A stretch of DNA of 64,000 nt. Source: Nioella ostreopsis. Lineage in GTDB: Bacteria > Pseudomonadota > Alphaproteobacteria > Rhodobacterales > Rhodobacteraceae. Both the position numbers and the translations under genes were made by a program. This document shows, piece after piece, positions 27,401 through 38,757 of the stretch (within the stretch, counting starts at the first letter, position 1; each line of letters begins with the position of its first letter). Where the stretch lies: NCBI RefSeq assembly GCF_004000255.1, contig NZ_RCIQ01000002.1:124001-188000 (forward strand), written 5' to 3'. The notes under the pieces are model-generated. The model saw only the letters and a list, made by a program, of their open reading frames with translations, made no database searches and had not been told where the DNA came from.

Positions 27401-28087
27401 ATGACCATCACCACCTGCGTCTTCGACGCCTATGGAACGCTCTTCGACGTCAACGCCGCCGCCCGCGCGGTTGCCGCTGAACCGGGGCAGGAGGCATTCG
27501 CCGCCGTCTGGCAGGAGGTCTCGACCCACTGGCGCGCCAAGCAGCTGCAATATACCTGGATCCGGGCCCTCACCGGCCAGCACACCGATTTCTGGCAGGT
27601 CACCCAGGACGGGCTGGATTGGGCGCTGGCAAAGACCGGGCAGAGCGACCCCGATCTGCGCGACCGGCTGCTCGGGCTTTATTTCAACCTTGCGGCCTTC
27701 CCGGAGGTCCCCGCGATGCTGGCGGCGCTGAAGGCCGCCGGCATGAACACCGCGATCCTGTCCAACGGCTCGCCCCCGATGCTGAAAGGTGCGGTGGACA
27801 GCGCCGGGGTGGGCGATGTGCTGGACGATATTCTCAGCGTCGAAACTGTCGGCATCTTCAAGCCCGATGCCAGCGTCTACAAGCTGGTGACCGATCGCTT
27901 CGGCTGCGACAAGGACGAGGTGCTGTTCGTGTCCTCCAACGGGTGGGACGCGGCCTCGGCCCGCGCCTTTGGCTTCCGGGTTCTGTGGGTCAACCGCGCG
28001 GGCGAACCGCTGGACCGATTGCCAGAGCCCCCCGACCGGATCGCGTCGGACCTGACAACCGTTCCCCAAATCGCCGAGGCCCTGTGA
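27401..28087 (+). CDS. Haloacid dehalogenase type II (HAD superfamily)
   Basis: A 228-residue HAD-superfamily hydrolase with the features of L-2-haloacid dehalogenases: nucleophile Asp9 in CVFDAYGTLFDV, motif II SNGSPPML, motif III Lys in GIFKPDASVY, and the SSNGWDAASARAFGF substrate/metal region that is diagnostic of the type II group. These enzymes replace a 2-halogen by hydroxyl with inversion. It is first in a run of three genes with one-base or short overlaps (hydrolase, dehydratase), so it may act in a small scavenging operon; the natural substrate is unknown. Confidence 0.88.
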   Translation: MTITTCVFDAYGTLFDVNAAARAVAAEPGQEAFAAVWQEVSTHWRAKQLQYTWIRALTGQHTDFWQVTQDGLDWALAKTGQSDPDLRDRLLGLYFNLAAFPEVPAMLAALKAAGMNTAILSNGSPPMLKGAVDSAGVGDVLDDILSVETVGIFKPDASVYKLVTDRFGCDKDEVLFVSSNGWDAASARAFGFRVLWVNRAGEPLDRLPEPPDRIASDLTTVPQIAEAL

Positions 28088-28932
28088 TGGAGCATTTCAC
28101 CGCCGCCGACGGGCTCAAGCTCGCCTATGACGACCGGGGCGCGGGCCCCGTGCTGCTCTGCCTGCCGGGCCTCACGCGCAACATGGATGATTTCGAACCG
28201 GTGGTGGATCATTTCGCGCATCGCGCCCGCGTGATCCGCATGGATTTCCGGGGCCGCGGCGCGTCGGGCTTTGACCCCGACTACAGCCATTACAACGTGC
28301 TGCAGGAAAGCCAGGACGTGATCGGCCTGCTGGATCACCTGGGGCTGGACAAGGCCGCGATCCTCGGCACCTCGCGCGGCGGGCTGGTGGCGATGACGCT
28401 GGCAGCCACGGCGCGGGACCGGCTGGCGGGCGTCTGCTTCAACGATATCGGGCCGGTGATCGAACCCGCCGGTCTGACCTATATCATGGGCTATCTGGGC
28501 CTGCCGCCTGCGGACCCCGACTTTGACACCGCGCTGCGCGAGATCCCCAAACGCATGGGTGCGCGCTTTCCCAATGTGCCGGTTGAGACATGGGCCAATT
28601 ACATTCGCCGGGTGTGGGCTGTGGGTGAGGATGGCCGCCTTTCGCTGCGCTACGACCCGAAGCTGCGCGATGCCACGCTTGCGCAGATGCAGGCGGCCGA
28701 GGGGCAGCCCGCCCCCGATCTCTGGCCGCTTTTCGCGGCGCTCGACGGGCTACCGCTGGCGCTGATCCGGGGGGCGAATTCCGATCTTCTGTCCCCCGAC
28801 ACGGCGGCGAAAATGCGCGACATGCATCCCAGCATGATCTTTTCCGACGTGGCGGACCGGGGCCATGTACCTTTCCTCGATGAACCCGAAAGCCTTTCCG
28901 TCATCTCCCAGTTCCTGGATCGCCTGACATGA
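28087..28932 (+). CDS. Alpha/beta hydrolase
   Basis: A 281-residue alpha/beta-hydrolase. Nucleophile Ser96 lies in GTSRGG, an oxyanion HG-like CLPGLTRN loop at residues 25-32, and the catalytic His in ADRGHVPFLDEP near the C-terminus. The cap region (IPKRMGARFPNVPVETWANYI) recalls carboxylesterase-type members. Its ATG overlaps the dehalogenase stop (TGATG) and its end overlaps the next start (ATGA), so all three are translated together. Substrate unknown. Confidence 0.87.
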   Translation: MEHFTAADGLKLAYDDRGAGPVLLCLPGLTRNMDDFEPVVDHFAHRARVIRMDFRGRGASGFDPDYSHYNVLQESQDVIGLLDHLGLDKAAILGTSRGGLVAMTLAATARDRLAGVCFNDIGPVIEPAGLTYIMGYLGLPPADPDFDTALREIPKRMGARFPNVPVETWANYIRRVWAVGEDGRLSLRYDPKLRDATLAQMQAAEGQPAPDLWPLFAALDGLPLALIRGANSDLLSPDTAAKMRDMHPSMIFSDVADRGHVPFLDEPESLSVISQFLDRLT

Positions 28933-29912
28933 CCGACATCACGATGATCGACGCCGCCGCCGACCGGCTCAAAGGCCACGCCCGGCGCACGCCGCTTCTG
29001 TCCTCGCCCTTCCTGGATGAGATCGCGGGCCGCCGGGTGCTGATCAAGCCCGAGGCGCTGCAGCATACCGGCAGTTTCAAGTTCCGCGGCGGCTGGTCGG
29101 CGGTCTCGGCGCTCGACCCCGGCACACGCGCGCGCGGCGTCATCGCCTTTTCCTCCGGCAATCACGCGCAGGGCGTGGCCTATGCCGCCAAGCTCCACGG
29201 GGTGCCCGCCGTCATCATCATGCCCGCCGATGCGCCGCGCCTGAAGATCGACAACACGCGGGCTCTGGGGGCCGAGGTCATCACCTATGACCGCTCGTCG
29301 GAGGACCGGGACGCCCTTGGCGACAGGTTGGCACTGGAACGCGGGCTGACGCTGATCAAGCCCTTCGACAACCCTTATGTGATCGCCGGACAGGGCACCG
29401 TGGGGCTGGAGATTGCCGAACAGGCGGCTGCTGAAGGCGTGACCGAGGCCGATGTGCTGGTGTGCTGCGGCGGTGGCGGCCTCACCTCCGGCATCGCCCT
29501 GGCGCTGGAGGCGCGCGCCCCCGGCCTGCGCGCCCGACCGGTGGAACCGGAAGCCTTCGACGATGTCACCCGCTCGCTTGCCTCCGGCCAGATCGAGCGC
29601 AACGCCCGCACCTCCGGCTCACTCTGCGATGCGATCATCACGCCAAGTCCGGGCGAGCTGACCTTCCCGATCATGCACCGCCTCTGCGGCCCCGGCGTGG
29701 TCGTCCCCGAACGCGACTGCCTGCGCGCCATGGCGCTGGCCTTTTCCCGGCTCAAGATCGTGCTGGAACCGGGCGGCGCCATCGCGCTGGCGGCGGCGCT
29801 GTTCCACCCCGAAACGGTGGAGGGCGACGCGGTGATCACCGTCGCCTCGGGCGGGAACGTGGATGCAGAGCTTTATGCCAAGGTGCTGGAGGAATTCGGA
29901 GAGGGCGCCTAG
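28929..29912 (+). CDS. PLP-dependent threonine/serine dehydratase
   Basis: A 327-residue fold-type II PLP enzyme. The PLP lysine is Lys51 in TGSFKFRGG, the phosphate-binding loop is CGGGGLTSGIA, and SSGNHAQGVAYAA is the substrate loop. There is no C-terminal ACT regulatory domain, so it resembles catabolic threonine dehydratase, serine racemase or threo-3-hydroxyaspartate ammonia-lyase rather than biosynthetic IlvA. The ATG overlaps the hydrolase stop by 4 nt. Its 3' end overlaps that of a convergent MFS gene by 4 nt. Confidence 0.9.
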   Translation: MTDITMIDAAADRLKGHARRTPLLSSPFLDEIAGRRVLIKPEALQHTGSFKFRGGWSAVSALDPGTRARGVIAFSSGNHAQGVAYAAKLHGVPAVIIMPADAPRLKIDNTRALGAEVITYDRSSEDRDALGDRLALERGLTLIKPFDNPYVIAGQGTVGLEIAEQAAAEGVTEADVLVCCGGGGLTSGIALALEARAPGLRARPVEPEAFDDVTRSLASGQIERNARTSGSLCDAIITPSPGELTFPIMHRLCGPGVVVPERDCLRAMALAFSRLKIVLEPGGAIALAAALFHPETVEGDAVITVASGGNVDAELYAKVLEEFGEGA

Positions 29913-31138
29913 ACCTCCTCCCCCGACCGCAATCCAACCCGAAACAGCGCCAAGGCCACCACCATCAGCAGCAGCGCCAGCACGAAGGGCGCGCCGGGGA
30001 AATGCACCGCCGCGCCCTCGCGGGTGAACCAGAAAAACACCTGCGTCATGGCGAGCGGCGCCACGATGATCGACAGCGCGTTGACCGAGGCCATGACCCC
30101 CTGCAACTCGCCCTGCTGGTCGTCGCTCGCGCGGCGGCTCATGTATCCGGCGATAGCCGGTGTCGCGATTGATCCCAGGGCCGCGAAGGGGATCAGCAGC
30201 CAGACCATCCAGCCCGTGCCCACCACCGAGAAGGCGCCCAGCATCACCACCTCCAGCACCAGCGCCCAGAGGATCACCCGCACCTCGCCAAGCCGCGCCA
30301 TCGCGGGCCGCACCAACCCCGCCTGTACCGCCACCATGCACACCCCATAGGCGGTCAGCGACAGACCCACGATCGTGGTGCTCCAACCAAAGGCCGCTTG
30401 CGTGAAATAGGCCCAGATCGCCGGGTAGACATAGCCTGACACGCTGTAAAAGAAGAGCATCAGCAGCATCCATCCCAGCCCCGGCAACTGCCCGATCTGC
30501 ATCAGCCCGCCAAGCGGATTGGCGCGTGCCCATTGAAACGCCCGCCGCTTCCAGCGCGGCAGCGATTCGGGCAGTACAGCCAGCCCAAGCGCGAAGTTCG
30601 CCGCCGCCAGCCCCGCTGCCACCCAGAACGGCGCGCGGGTGTCCAGCCCCGCCAGCAGCCCGCCCAACATTGGCCCCAGCACAAAGCCCACCCCAAAGGC
30701 CGCAGACAGCAGGCCGAACCGCGCCGCGCGTTCATCGGGTTTGGTGATGTCGGCCATATAGGCATTCGCGGTGGCATGGGTGGCCGAGGTGATGCCGCCC
30801 AACACGCGCCCCACCAGCAGCCAGCCGATGGTGCCCGCCAGCGCCATGATCACGTAATCCAATGCCAGCGCCCCCATCGAGATCAGCAGCACCGGCCGTC
30901 GCCCGAACCGGTCCGACAGGCCGCCCAGAATAGGGCTGAACACGAACTGCATGACCGCAAAGACCGCCGCCAGAATCCCGCCCCAGACCGCAGCGTCGGA
31001 CAGGTTCACACCCTGTACCTCGCGGATCAGGCCCGGCATCACCGGCATGATCAACCCGATCCCCATGGCATCGAGCGCCACGGTGATCAGGATGAAATAG
31101 AGCGGCAGGCGGTCAGTCACCGGCCACCGCTTGCGCAA
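29909..31138 (-). CDS. MFS transporter, TetA-like
   Basis: A 409-residue major facilitator with about 12 membrane helices. MFS motif A is present after helix 2 (GGLSDRFGRRPVLL), and the VALDAMGIGLIMPVMPGL start is typical of the TetA/DHA1 group of drug:H+ antiporters. A similar GELQGVMASVNALS segment occurs in TetA-like proteins of Rhodobacterales. It overlaps the 3' end of pcaB by 26 nt on the same strand, so it could serve aromatic acid transport or efflux here; the sequence does not show which. Confidence 0.85.
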   Translation of the reverse strand: MRKRWPVTDRLPLYFILITVALDAMGIGLIMPVMPGLIREVQGVNLSDAAVWGGILAAVFAVMQFVFSPILGGLSDRFGRRPVLLISMGALALDYVIMALAGTIGWLLVGRVLGGITSATHATANAYMADITKPDERAARFGLLSAAFGVGFVLGPMLGGLLAGLDTRAPFWVAAGLAAANFALGLAVLPESLPRWKRRAFQWARANPLGGLMQIGQLPGLGWMLLMLFFYSVSGYVYPAIWAYFTQAAFGWSTTIVGLSLTAYGVCMVAVQAGLVRPAMARLGEVRVILWALVLEVVMLGAFSVVGTGWMVWLLIPFAALGSIATPAIAGYMSRRASDDQQGELQGVMASVNALSIIVAPLAMTQVFFWFTREGAAVHFPGAPFVLALLLMVVALALFRVGLRSGEEV

Positions 31139-32441
31139 AGGCCCGCGCCTCGTCGGGGGCGGTCCCCATTGCGGTCAGCGGATCGGTGACACCGGCCAGC
31201 GGCGCGCCGGGATGGGCGGCGTCCAACAGGTCCAGCAGCGGCGTCCCGGTCGCGAGCGCCTCCTTGCAGGCCGCCTTAACCACGGCCTGCGCCTCCGGTC
31301 GTGGCATGTGCGCGGCCAGCGCGAAGGACAGCGCCTCGGCATGGATCAGCCCGAGCGGATCGTTCAGCCGCGCCGCCATGACCTCTGCTTGCGGCTCCAG
31401 CGTTTCGGCCAGATCGGCGGCAATGGACAGCCCCTTGGCCACGCCCATCACCATCGCAGGCAGGCTCAGCCATTCGGTGAACCACGCCGCCCCATCCCGT
31501 TGCTGCCGGTGCAGCGCCGCGCCCTGCATCGCCCCGTTCAGTGCCTGCACATGGCGCGCCAGCGCGATCAGCACCGAGGCCCCAACGGGGTTCTGCTTTT
31601 GTGGCATGGTGGAGCTTTCGCCCGCCCCCGCAAACCGGACCTCGCCCACATCGCTTTGCGCCATGGCCATCAGGTCCTCGCCCATCTTGCCGAGGCTGCC
31701 CGCCACCAGCGACAGCCAGCCCGCCAGTTCCCCCACATGGTCACGCGTCGCGTGAACCGACCGCCCCGGATCTGCCAGTTTCAGCGCCTCCGCCATGGCC
31801 GCCCGCGTGTCCGCCGCCTGTGGACCAAGCGCCGCCCCGGTTCCCGCTGCCCCCGACAGCGTGACCACCAGCAGCCGGGGCTTCAGCGCTGCCAGCCGGT
31901 CCTTATGCGCCAGCCAAGGCCAGCCCCAGCCCGCCGCCACCGCGCCGAAGCTCGTGGGGTTCGCGGTCTGCCCATATGTGCGCGCCACCATCGGCGTGTC
32001 GGCATGCGCATCTGCCAGCCGCGCCAGAGCCTGCGCCAGCCGGTCGCCCCGCGCCTCGATCAGTGCCAGCGCCTGCCGCAACCGCAGCGCCAGCCCGGTG
32101 TCGATGATGTCCTGCGACGTCGCTCCCCAATGGGCATATTGCGCATGCTCCGGCGCTTCCATCTCCTTGCGGAAGGCGGCCACCAAGGCGGGCACGCAGA
32201 CGCCATTCTGCCCGGTGGCCTCGGCCAGCCCCGCCGAGTCGATCTGCACCTCCAGCGAGGATCGGTGGATGAAGGCGGCACTGTCAGCCGGGATCACGCC
32301 AAGCGCGCCCTGCACCTTGGCCAGCATCCCCTCCACCACCAGCATGGCCCGGATCTCGGCGGTGTCGGAAAACAGCGTCGCCACCTCGCGGTCGGTGAAC
32401 AGGTCGCGGTAAAGCGCGCTGTCGAAGGGGCTGATGCTCAT
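31113..32441 (-). CDS. pcaB: 3-carboxy-cis,cis-muconate cycloisomerase
   Basis: A 442-residue member of the fumarase/aspartase superfamily, closest to PcaB, which closes 3-carboxy-cis,cis-muconate to gamma-carboxymuconolactone in the protocatechuate branch of the beta-ketoadipate pathway. The superfamily signature GESSTMPQKQNP lies at residues 274-285. HWGATSQDIIDTG at about residues 104-116 carries the catalytic region, and the N-terminus SISPFDSALYRDLFTD is typical of PcaB. It overlaps pcaD by 4 nt upstream and the MFS gene by 26 nt downstream. pcaG, pcaH and pcaC are not in the window. Confidence 0.9.
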   Translation of the reverse strand: MSISPFDSALYRDLFTDREVATLFSDTAEIRAMLVVEGMLAKVQGALGVIPADSAAFIHRSSLEVQIDSAGLAEATGQNGVCVPALVAAFRKEMEAPEHAQYAHWGATSQDIIDTGLALRLRQALALIEARGDRLAQALARLADAHADTPMVARTYGQTANPTSFGAVAAGWGWPWLAHKDRLAALKPRLLVVTLSGAAGTGAALGPQAADTRAAMAEALKLADPGRSVHATRDHVGELAGWLSLVAGSLGKMGEDLMAMAQSDVGEVRFAGAGESSTMPQKQNPVGASVLIALARHVQALNGAMQGAALHRQQRDGAAWFTEWLSLPAMVMGVAKGLSIAADLAETLEPQAEVMAARLNDPLGLIHAEALSFALAAHMPRPEAQAVVKAACKEALATGTPLLDLLDAAHPGAPLAGVTDPLTAMGTAPDEARAFAQAVAGD

Positions 32442-33235
32442 GCCGTCTCTCCATGGCCGATGGCGGTAAGGAACCCTGACAGCTTTTCGGCGAAAAGCGG
32501 GGCAGAGTCCACGCAAGGCAGATGTCCGGCCCCGCGCAAGAGCTCGAACCGCGATCCGGGGATCAGGTCGGCCAGGTCTCTTACAAGGTCCGGCGGGGTG
32601 GCCCGGTCCTCTGTCCCGGCGATCACCAGCGTCGGCAGGCGTAGCCCGCTTGTGGGGGTGATGAAGTCTGTCCCGGCAATCGCCGCGCAGACCCCGGCAT
32701 AGCCCTCGGGATCCTGCCGCTCGACCATGGCGCGGACCCCGGCATCGCCGCCACAAGCGCGGACCCGGCGCGAGAACCACCGCGCCATCAGATCTTCCGA
32801 AATCGACGCCAATCCGCCCGCCCGCACCGCATCGATTCGTGCCTGCCATCCGGCCTTGGTGCCGATCTTGGGCGCGGTCCCCGACAGCACCAGTGCCCTG
32901 ATCAGGTCCATCCGCTTGACCGCCAGACCCTGCGCCACCAGCCCTCCCTCGGACAGGCCCACGAAGACCGCGTCCCGCACGCCAAGCGTATCGAGCACCG
33001 CTTCCGCATCGCGCACCAAAGCGCCCATGGCATAGGGTCCGGGCGGCACATCGCTCGCACCATGACCGCGCAGATCGAACCGGATCAGCCGCAACCGGCC
33101 CGACAGATGCGCCAGCAGCGCGTCCCAGATCGACAGATCCGTCCCGAGCGCCCCCAGGAATACCACCGGCGCCCCGTCACGGTCTCCGCTGTCCACCACG
33201 TTCAGCCCGACAGGCCCCAGATCAATCCGCGTCAT
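32438..33235 (-). CDS. pcaD: 3-oxoadipate enol-lactonase
   Basis: A 265-residue alpha/beta hydrolase matching PcaD, which opens 3-oxoadipate enol-lactone to 3-oxoadipate. The triad is visible as Ser95 in GLSEGG, Asp210 in AGTEDRATPP and His238 in GAGHLPCVD. The GALGTDLSIWD loop after the first strand is characteristic. The start at 33235 gives MTRIDLGPVGLNV. It is first in the leftward pcaD-pcaB-MFS unit, and its promoter must lie in the 406-nt gap to the divergent alcohol dehydrogenase. Confidence 0.88.
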   Translation of the reverse strand: MTRIDLGPVGLNVVDSGDRDGAPVVFLGALGTDLSIWDALLAHLSGRLRLIRFDLRGHGASDVPPGPYAMGALVRDAEAVLDTLGVRDAVFVGLSEGGLVAQGLAVKRMDLIRALVLSGTAPKIGTKAGWQARIDAVRAGGLASISEDLMARWFSRRVRACGGDAGVRAMVERQDPEGYAGVCAAIAGTDFITPTSGLRLPTLVIAGTEDRATPPDLVRDLADLIPGSRFELLRGAGHLPCVDSAPLFAEKLSGFLTAIGHGETA

Positions 33236-33293
33236 GTCACATCCTCTTCCTTCCGCGTTTTTCCGACACCCCTGGGGCCACCGCAACCCGCCC

Positions 33294-33326
33294 TTTCATC
33301 TTGGCGAGAAATACCTCCGCCGGAGG
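33294..33326 (+). repeat. Dispersed TTGGYGA-AAATACCTC element, copy 2
   Basis: Contains TTGGCGAGAAATACCTCCG followed by a short CCGCCGGAGG inverted repeat. It matches 13533-13561 with one inserted base in the core. It stands upstream of pcaD here, not at a gene end, so it is not simply a terminator. Confidence 0.45.
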
Positions 33327-33472
33327 CTCCCGCAGCTGCACCGGGCGCAAGCGCAGAAAGGTCGCGTTCCGCCCTCCGCCAGTCCGTGGCAACGCGGCCC
33401 GAGGAGGGCCCCGGAGGGGCTTGACGAGGGCCGCTCCCCGGTCGGTGCCGAGAGGCGACGAAACCGCAATCT

Positions 33473-33527
33473 GTCTGCACAGGGGGTGCACGGGTGGTGT
33501 ACGGGGGGTGTACGCTCGGCACCCCCC
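33473..33527 (-). repeat. GTACACCCCC-rich intergenic repeat, copy 2
   Basis: Reverse-oriented counterpart of 4577-4631: same 55-nt length with five differences. The three 11-nt units and both borders (GTGCAGAC and GGGGGGT) are kept. It lies between divergent genes, 115 nt upstream of the alcohol dehydrogenase start. Confidence 0.85.
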
Positions 33528-33641
33528 CTTGGCACGACGCGGAAATGTCGCGACGGAACTGCTCGATTGCCGCTCTCGCCTCTTGCGTCGCGCGCATGCG
33601 CCTCGCAGTCTCGACCGAAAGTGCGAGGGAGGAATCGCCAC

Positions 33642-36476
<2,835 letters not shown>

Positions 36477-36480
<4 letters not shown>

Positions 36481-37700
36481 AACTCGCCGATCTGGAAATC
36501 TTCATCATCGCCCCGCCCAACCCCGGCATGGGCGGGCGCTACTGGATTGTGCCCAAGCTGACCACCGCCTGCGGGATCACGGGCTATGGCGAATGCTACG
36601 CGTCCTCGGTGGGGCCAGAGGCGATGCGGGCCGTGATCGCGGATGTATTCGGGCGCTATTTCGAGGGCGAAAACCCCGAGAATATCGAACGCATCTTCCG
36701 CCGCACCTATTCCTCGGGCTTCACGCAGCGGCCCGATCTGACGGTCATGGGCGCCTATGCGGGGCTGGAGATCGCCTGTTGGGACATTCTGGGCAAGGCG
36801 CGGAACCGGCCCGTGTGGGCCCTGATCGGTGGACGGATGAATGAGCGGCTGCGGGCCTATACCTACCTTTATCCGCTCGCCCATCACCACCCGACGGAGT
36901 TCTGGATTTCGCCCGAAATGGCGGGCGAGGCGGCGGCCGATTGCGTCGCGCGTGGCTATACGGCGGTGAAGTTCGACCCCGCCGGCCCCTACACGATGCG
37001 CGGCGGCCACATGCCCGCGATGTCCGACATCACGCGCTCGGTCGCCTTCTGCAAGGCAATCCGGGAGGCCGTGGGCGACCGGGCCGACCTGCTCTTCGGC
37101 ACCCACGGCCAGTTCACCCCCGGCGGCGCGATCCGGCTGGGGCAGGCGCTGGAGCCCTATTCCCCCCTGTGGTTCGAGGAGCCGACTCCCCCCGACAACC
37201 ACGCCGCCATGGCCGAGGTCGCCCGCGCGGTGCGCATCCCCGTGGCCACCGGCGAACGGCTGACCACCAAGGCGGAGTTCGCCGACGTCCTACGCGCGGG
37301 CGCGGCCACGATCCTGCAACCGGCACTTGGCCGGGCCGGGGGCATCTGGGAGGGCAAGAAGATCGCCACCTTGGCCGAGACCTTCGGCGCGCAGATCGCC
37401 CCCCATCTCTATGCCGGTCCGGTGGAGTGGGCCGCGAATATCCATCTGGGCACGACCTGCCCGAACCTGCTGCTGGTCGAGACCATCGAGACCGACTTCC
37501 ACCGCGACCTCATTGGCGGCACGATCCGGGTGGAGAACGGCTTCGTCCGTGCGCCGGAGGAACCGGGCCTCGGGATCAATTTCAACGAGAACCTCGCCCG
37601 AGCCCATCCCTGCGACCGCACCGGGCTGCACCTGGAAATGCAGGATGCAGCCTGCGACTGGCAGAACGGCAACGCCTTCGCCGGAGGCTCGCCGGACTGA
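36477..37700 (+). CDS. Enolase-superfamily enzyme (mandelate racemase/muconate lactonizing type)
   Basis: A 407-residue enolase-superfamily protein of the acid-sugar dehydratase-like branch: capping domain at residues 1-130 (QRPDLTVMGAYAGLEIACWDILGK), then a TIM barrel. Metal ligands Glu234 (WFEEP) and Glu260 (ATGERL) are present. The first ligand, usually Asp two residues before HG, appears to be Gly208 (LLFGTHGQFTP), and His310 is near the barrel end. The start overlaps the tmpB stop by 4 nt, so it is the last gene of the alcohol dehydrogenase-tmpA-tmpB unit. No such enzyme is known in that pathway; reaction and substrate are unknown. Confidence 0.85.
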
Positions 37701-37794
37701 GGCACGCGGCCTGTCAGCTACGGACCGTTCGGGTTCTCGTCATTGCCGCAGTGTTCCAACGCACGACCATCGCCCGTTGAGCGACTGTTGAAGT

Positions 37795-37842
37795 TGGCGA
37801 TCCCGGAAGGACTCGAAGCCTCAACCTGCTGATTAGAGTCAG
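37795..37842 (-). pseudogene. Degenerate 3' half of a tRNA-Arg(UCU)-like gene
   Basis: On the minus strand this reads as the second half of a tRNA: an anticodon arm CTGA-CTCTAA-TCAG with one base missing from the loop (anticodon TCT), a variable region AGCAGGTT, a T-arm with TTCGAGT loop but two mispairs in the stem, an acceptor strand CGGGATC, and G-CCA at 37795. The 5' half is absent; similarity stops exactly where the IS terminal repeat begins. It is too damaged to work and marks either an old integration site or a deletion/insertion scar. Confidence 0.6.
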
Positions 37843-38742
37843 GATGCATTGATTTTCAAGGTGCTTGTTATTCACGGCTCGGCAAACGGAGCGGTGACAT
37901 GAGCGACCTTAGCTGGCAGACCGACGCACAGATGGCCAAGCTTTTCCCGTTTTCCCAAAGTCATATGGCAAGCTAAGGGTCGGTGACAGACGGGTGCCGA
38001 GTGGGATTATCTTCATCAATCGCAATGGGCTGCGTTGGCGAGACGCTCTGGTAGCCTAGGGCCCGCACTAGTCACTGTACCACCGTTGGAATCGCCCTCT
38101 CTCACACTTACTGCGCATGTGTTGCCGATCAATGGGAGCGAGAAAGGCATCTTCGCGCGCATGATGGTGGGACTGGCCGCCGAGTACGGCGAACAGAAGA
38201 CCGCGATGATCCCCTCTCGGGACATCACTTCGTGATGCCCTGCCGGGCAGTGGACGCGACGTATCTGAATGCCCACCGGGCAGCGACCAGCATGGGCGTG
38301 AGGAAGGGGGTCGTGTGCGCCTGATCGGGCGCACAAAAGGCAGCATGAACACCAAATTGCATGCCATCTGTGACAGCAATGGACGTCCACTTGACCTGTT
38401 CGTCACCGCCAGTCAGGTCAGCGACTACATCGGCGCGCGGGAGTTGCTCAGCAATCTCCCGGAAGGCGACTGGCTGCTCGGAGACCGAGGCTACAACGCT
38501 GACTGGTTTAGAGACACGCGGAAAGACAAAGGGATACGCGCTTGCTTCCCCGGCCGGAAGCAATGCAAGACGCCGGTCAATTATGATAAGCGCTGCTTCA
38601 AACATTGCACCCGAATTGAGATCATGTTCGGCAGGCTCGAAGACTGGACGCGAGTGGCGACACGCTTTGACCGCTGTCCCAAGGTCTTCCTCTCGGCCAT
38701 CGCGCTCGCAGCCGTCGTCATCTACTGGTTGTGAATCCTGAC
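37838..38742 (+). mobile_element. Decayed IS5-family (IS427-group) insertion sequence
   Basis: About 905 bp. The ends carry short imperfect inverted repeats, GTCAGGATGC on the left and GAATCCTGAC on the right (9 of 10 positions match); the right one overlaps the transposase stop, as is normal for the group. No target duplication is evident. The element is damaged: several frameshifts in the first transposase frame and a 41-nt hairpin insertion at 38212-38252. It lies between a tRNA fragment and an AT-rich three-gene block, so it probably arrived with or into a foreign segment. Confidence 0.75.
37899..38734 (+). pseudogene. IS5-family transposase, frameshifted
   Basis: The N-terminus is recognisable from 37899 (MSDLSWQTDAQMAKL), then breaks. 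The next piece RVPSGIIFINRNGLRWRDA is in another frame, GIFARMMVGLAAEYGEQKTAMI in a third, and after a 41-nt insertion DATYLNAHRAATSMGVRKG resumes. The run AAGGGGG before 38312 is the usual slippage site of this group. The second part is intact from 38315 (RLIGRTKGSMNTKLHAICD) with the DDE-type core GDRGYNADW and the C-terminal RIEIMFGRLEDW-RVATRFDRC block. No functional transposase can be made from this copy. Confidence 0.8.
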
Positions 38743-38757
38743 CCGAATGATCGCAGA

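Larger units (their letters stand above)
33236..33641. other. 406-nt divergent intergenic region with two repeat elements
   Basis: No convincing gene is seen. It holds the promoters of pcaD (leftward) and of the alcohol dehydrogenase-tmpAB unit (rightward), plus two repetitive pieces: a TTGGCGAGAAATACCTCC element at 33294-33326 and the inverted copy of the 55-nt GTACACCCCC repeat at 33473-33527. A purine-rich ribosome site (GAGGGAGGAATC) stands before the ATG at 33642. Confidence 0.7.

Noticed and set aside
37795-37842. A complete functional tRNA gene
   Set aside because: Only the 3' half is present, one anticodon-loop base is missing and the T-stem has mispairs; no 5' half lies on either side of the IS.
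38212-38252. Programmed frameshifting as the cause of all broken frames in the IS transposase
   Set aside because: Only the AAGGGGG site near 38307 is the known slippage point of this group. The earlier shifts and the 41-nt insert are not at such a site, so they are real damage.
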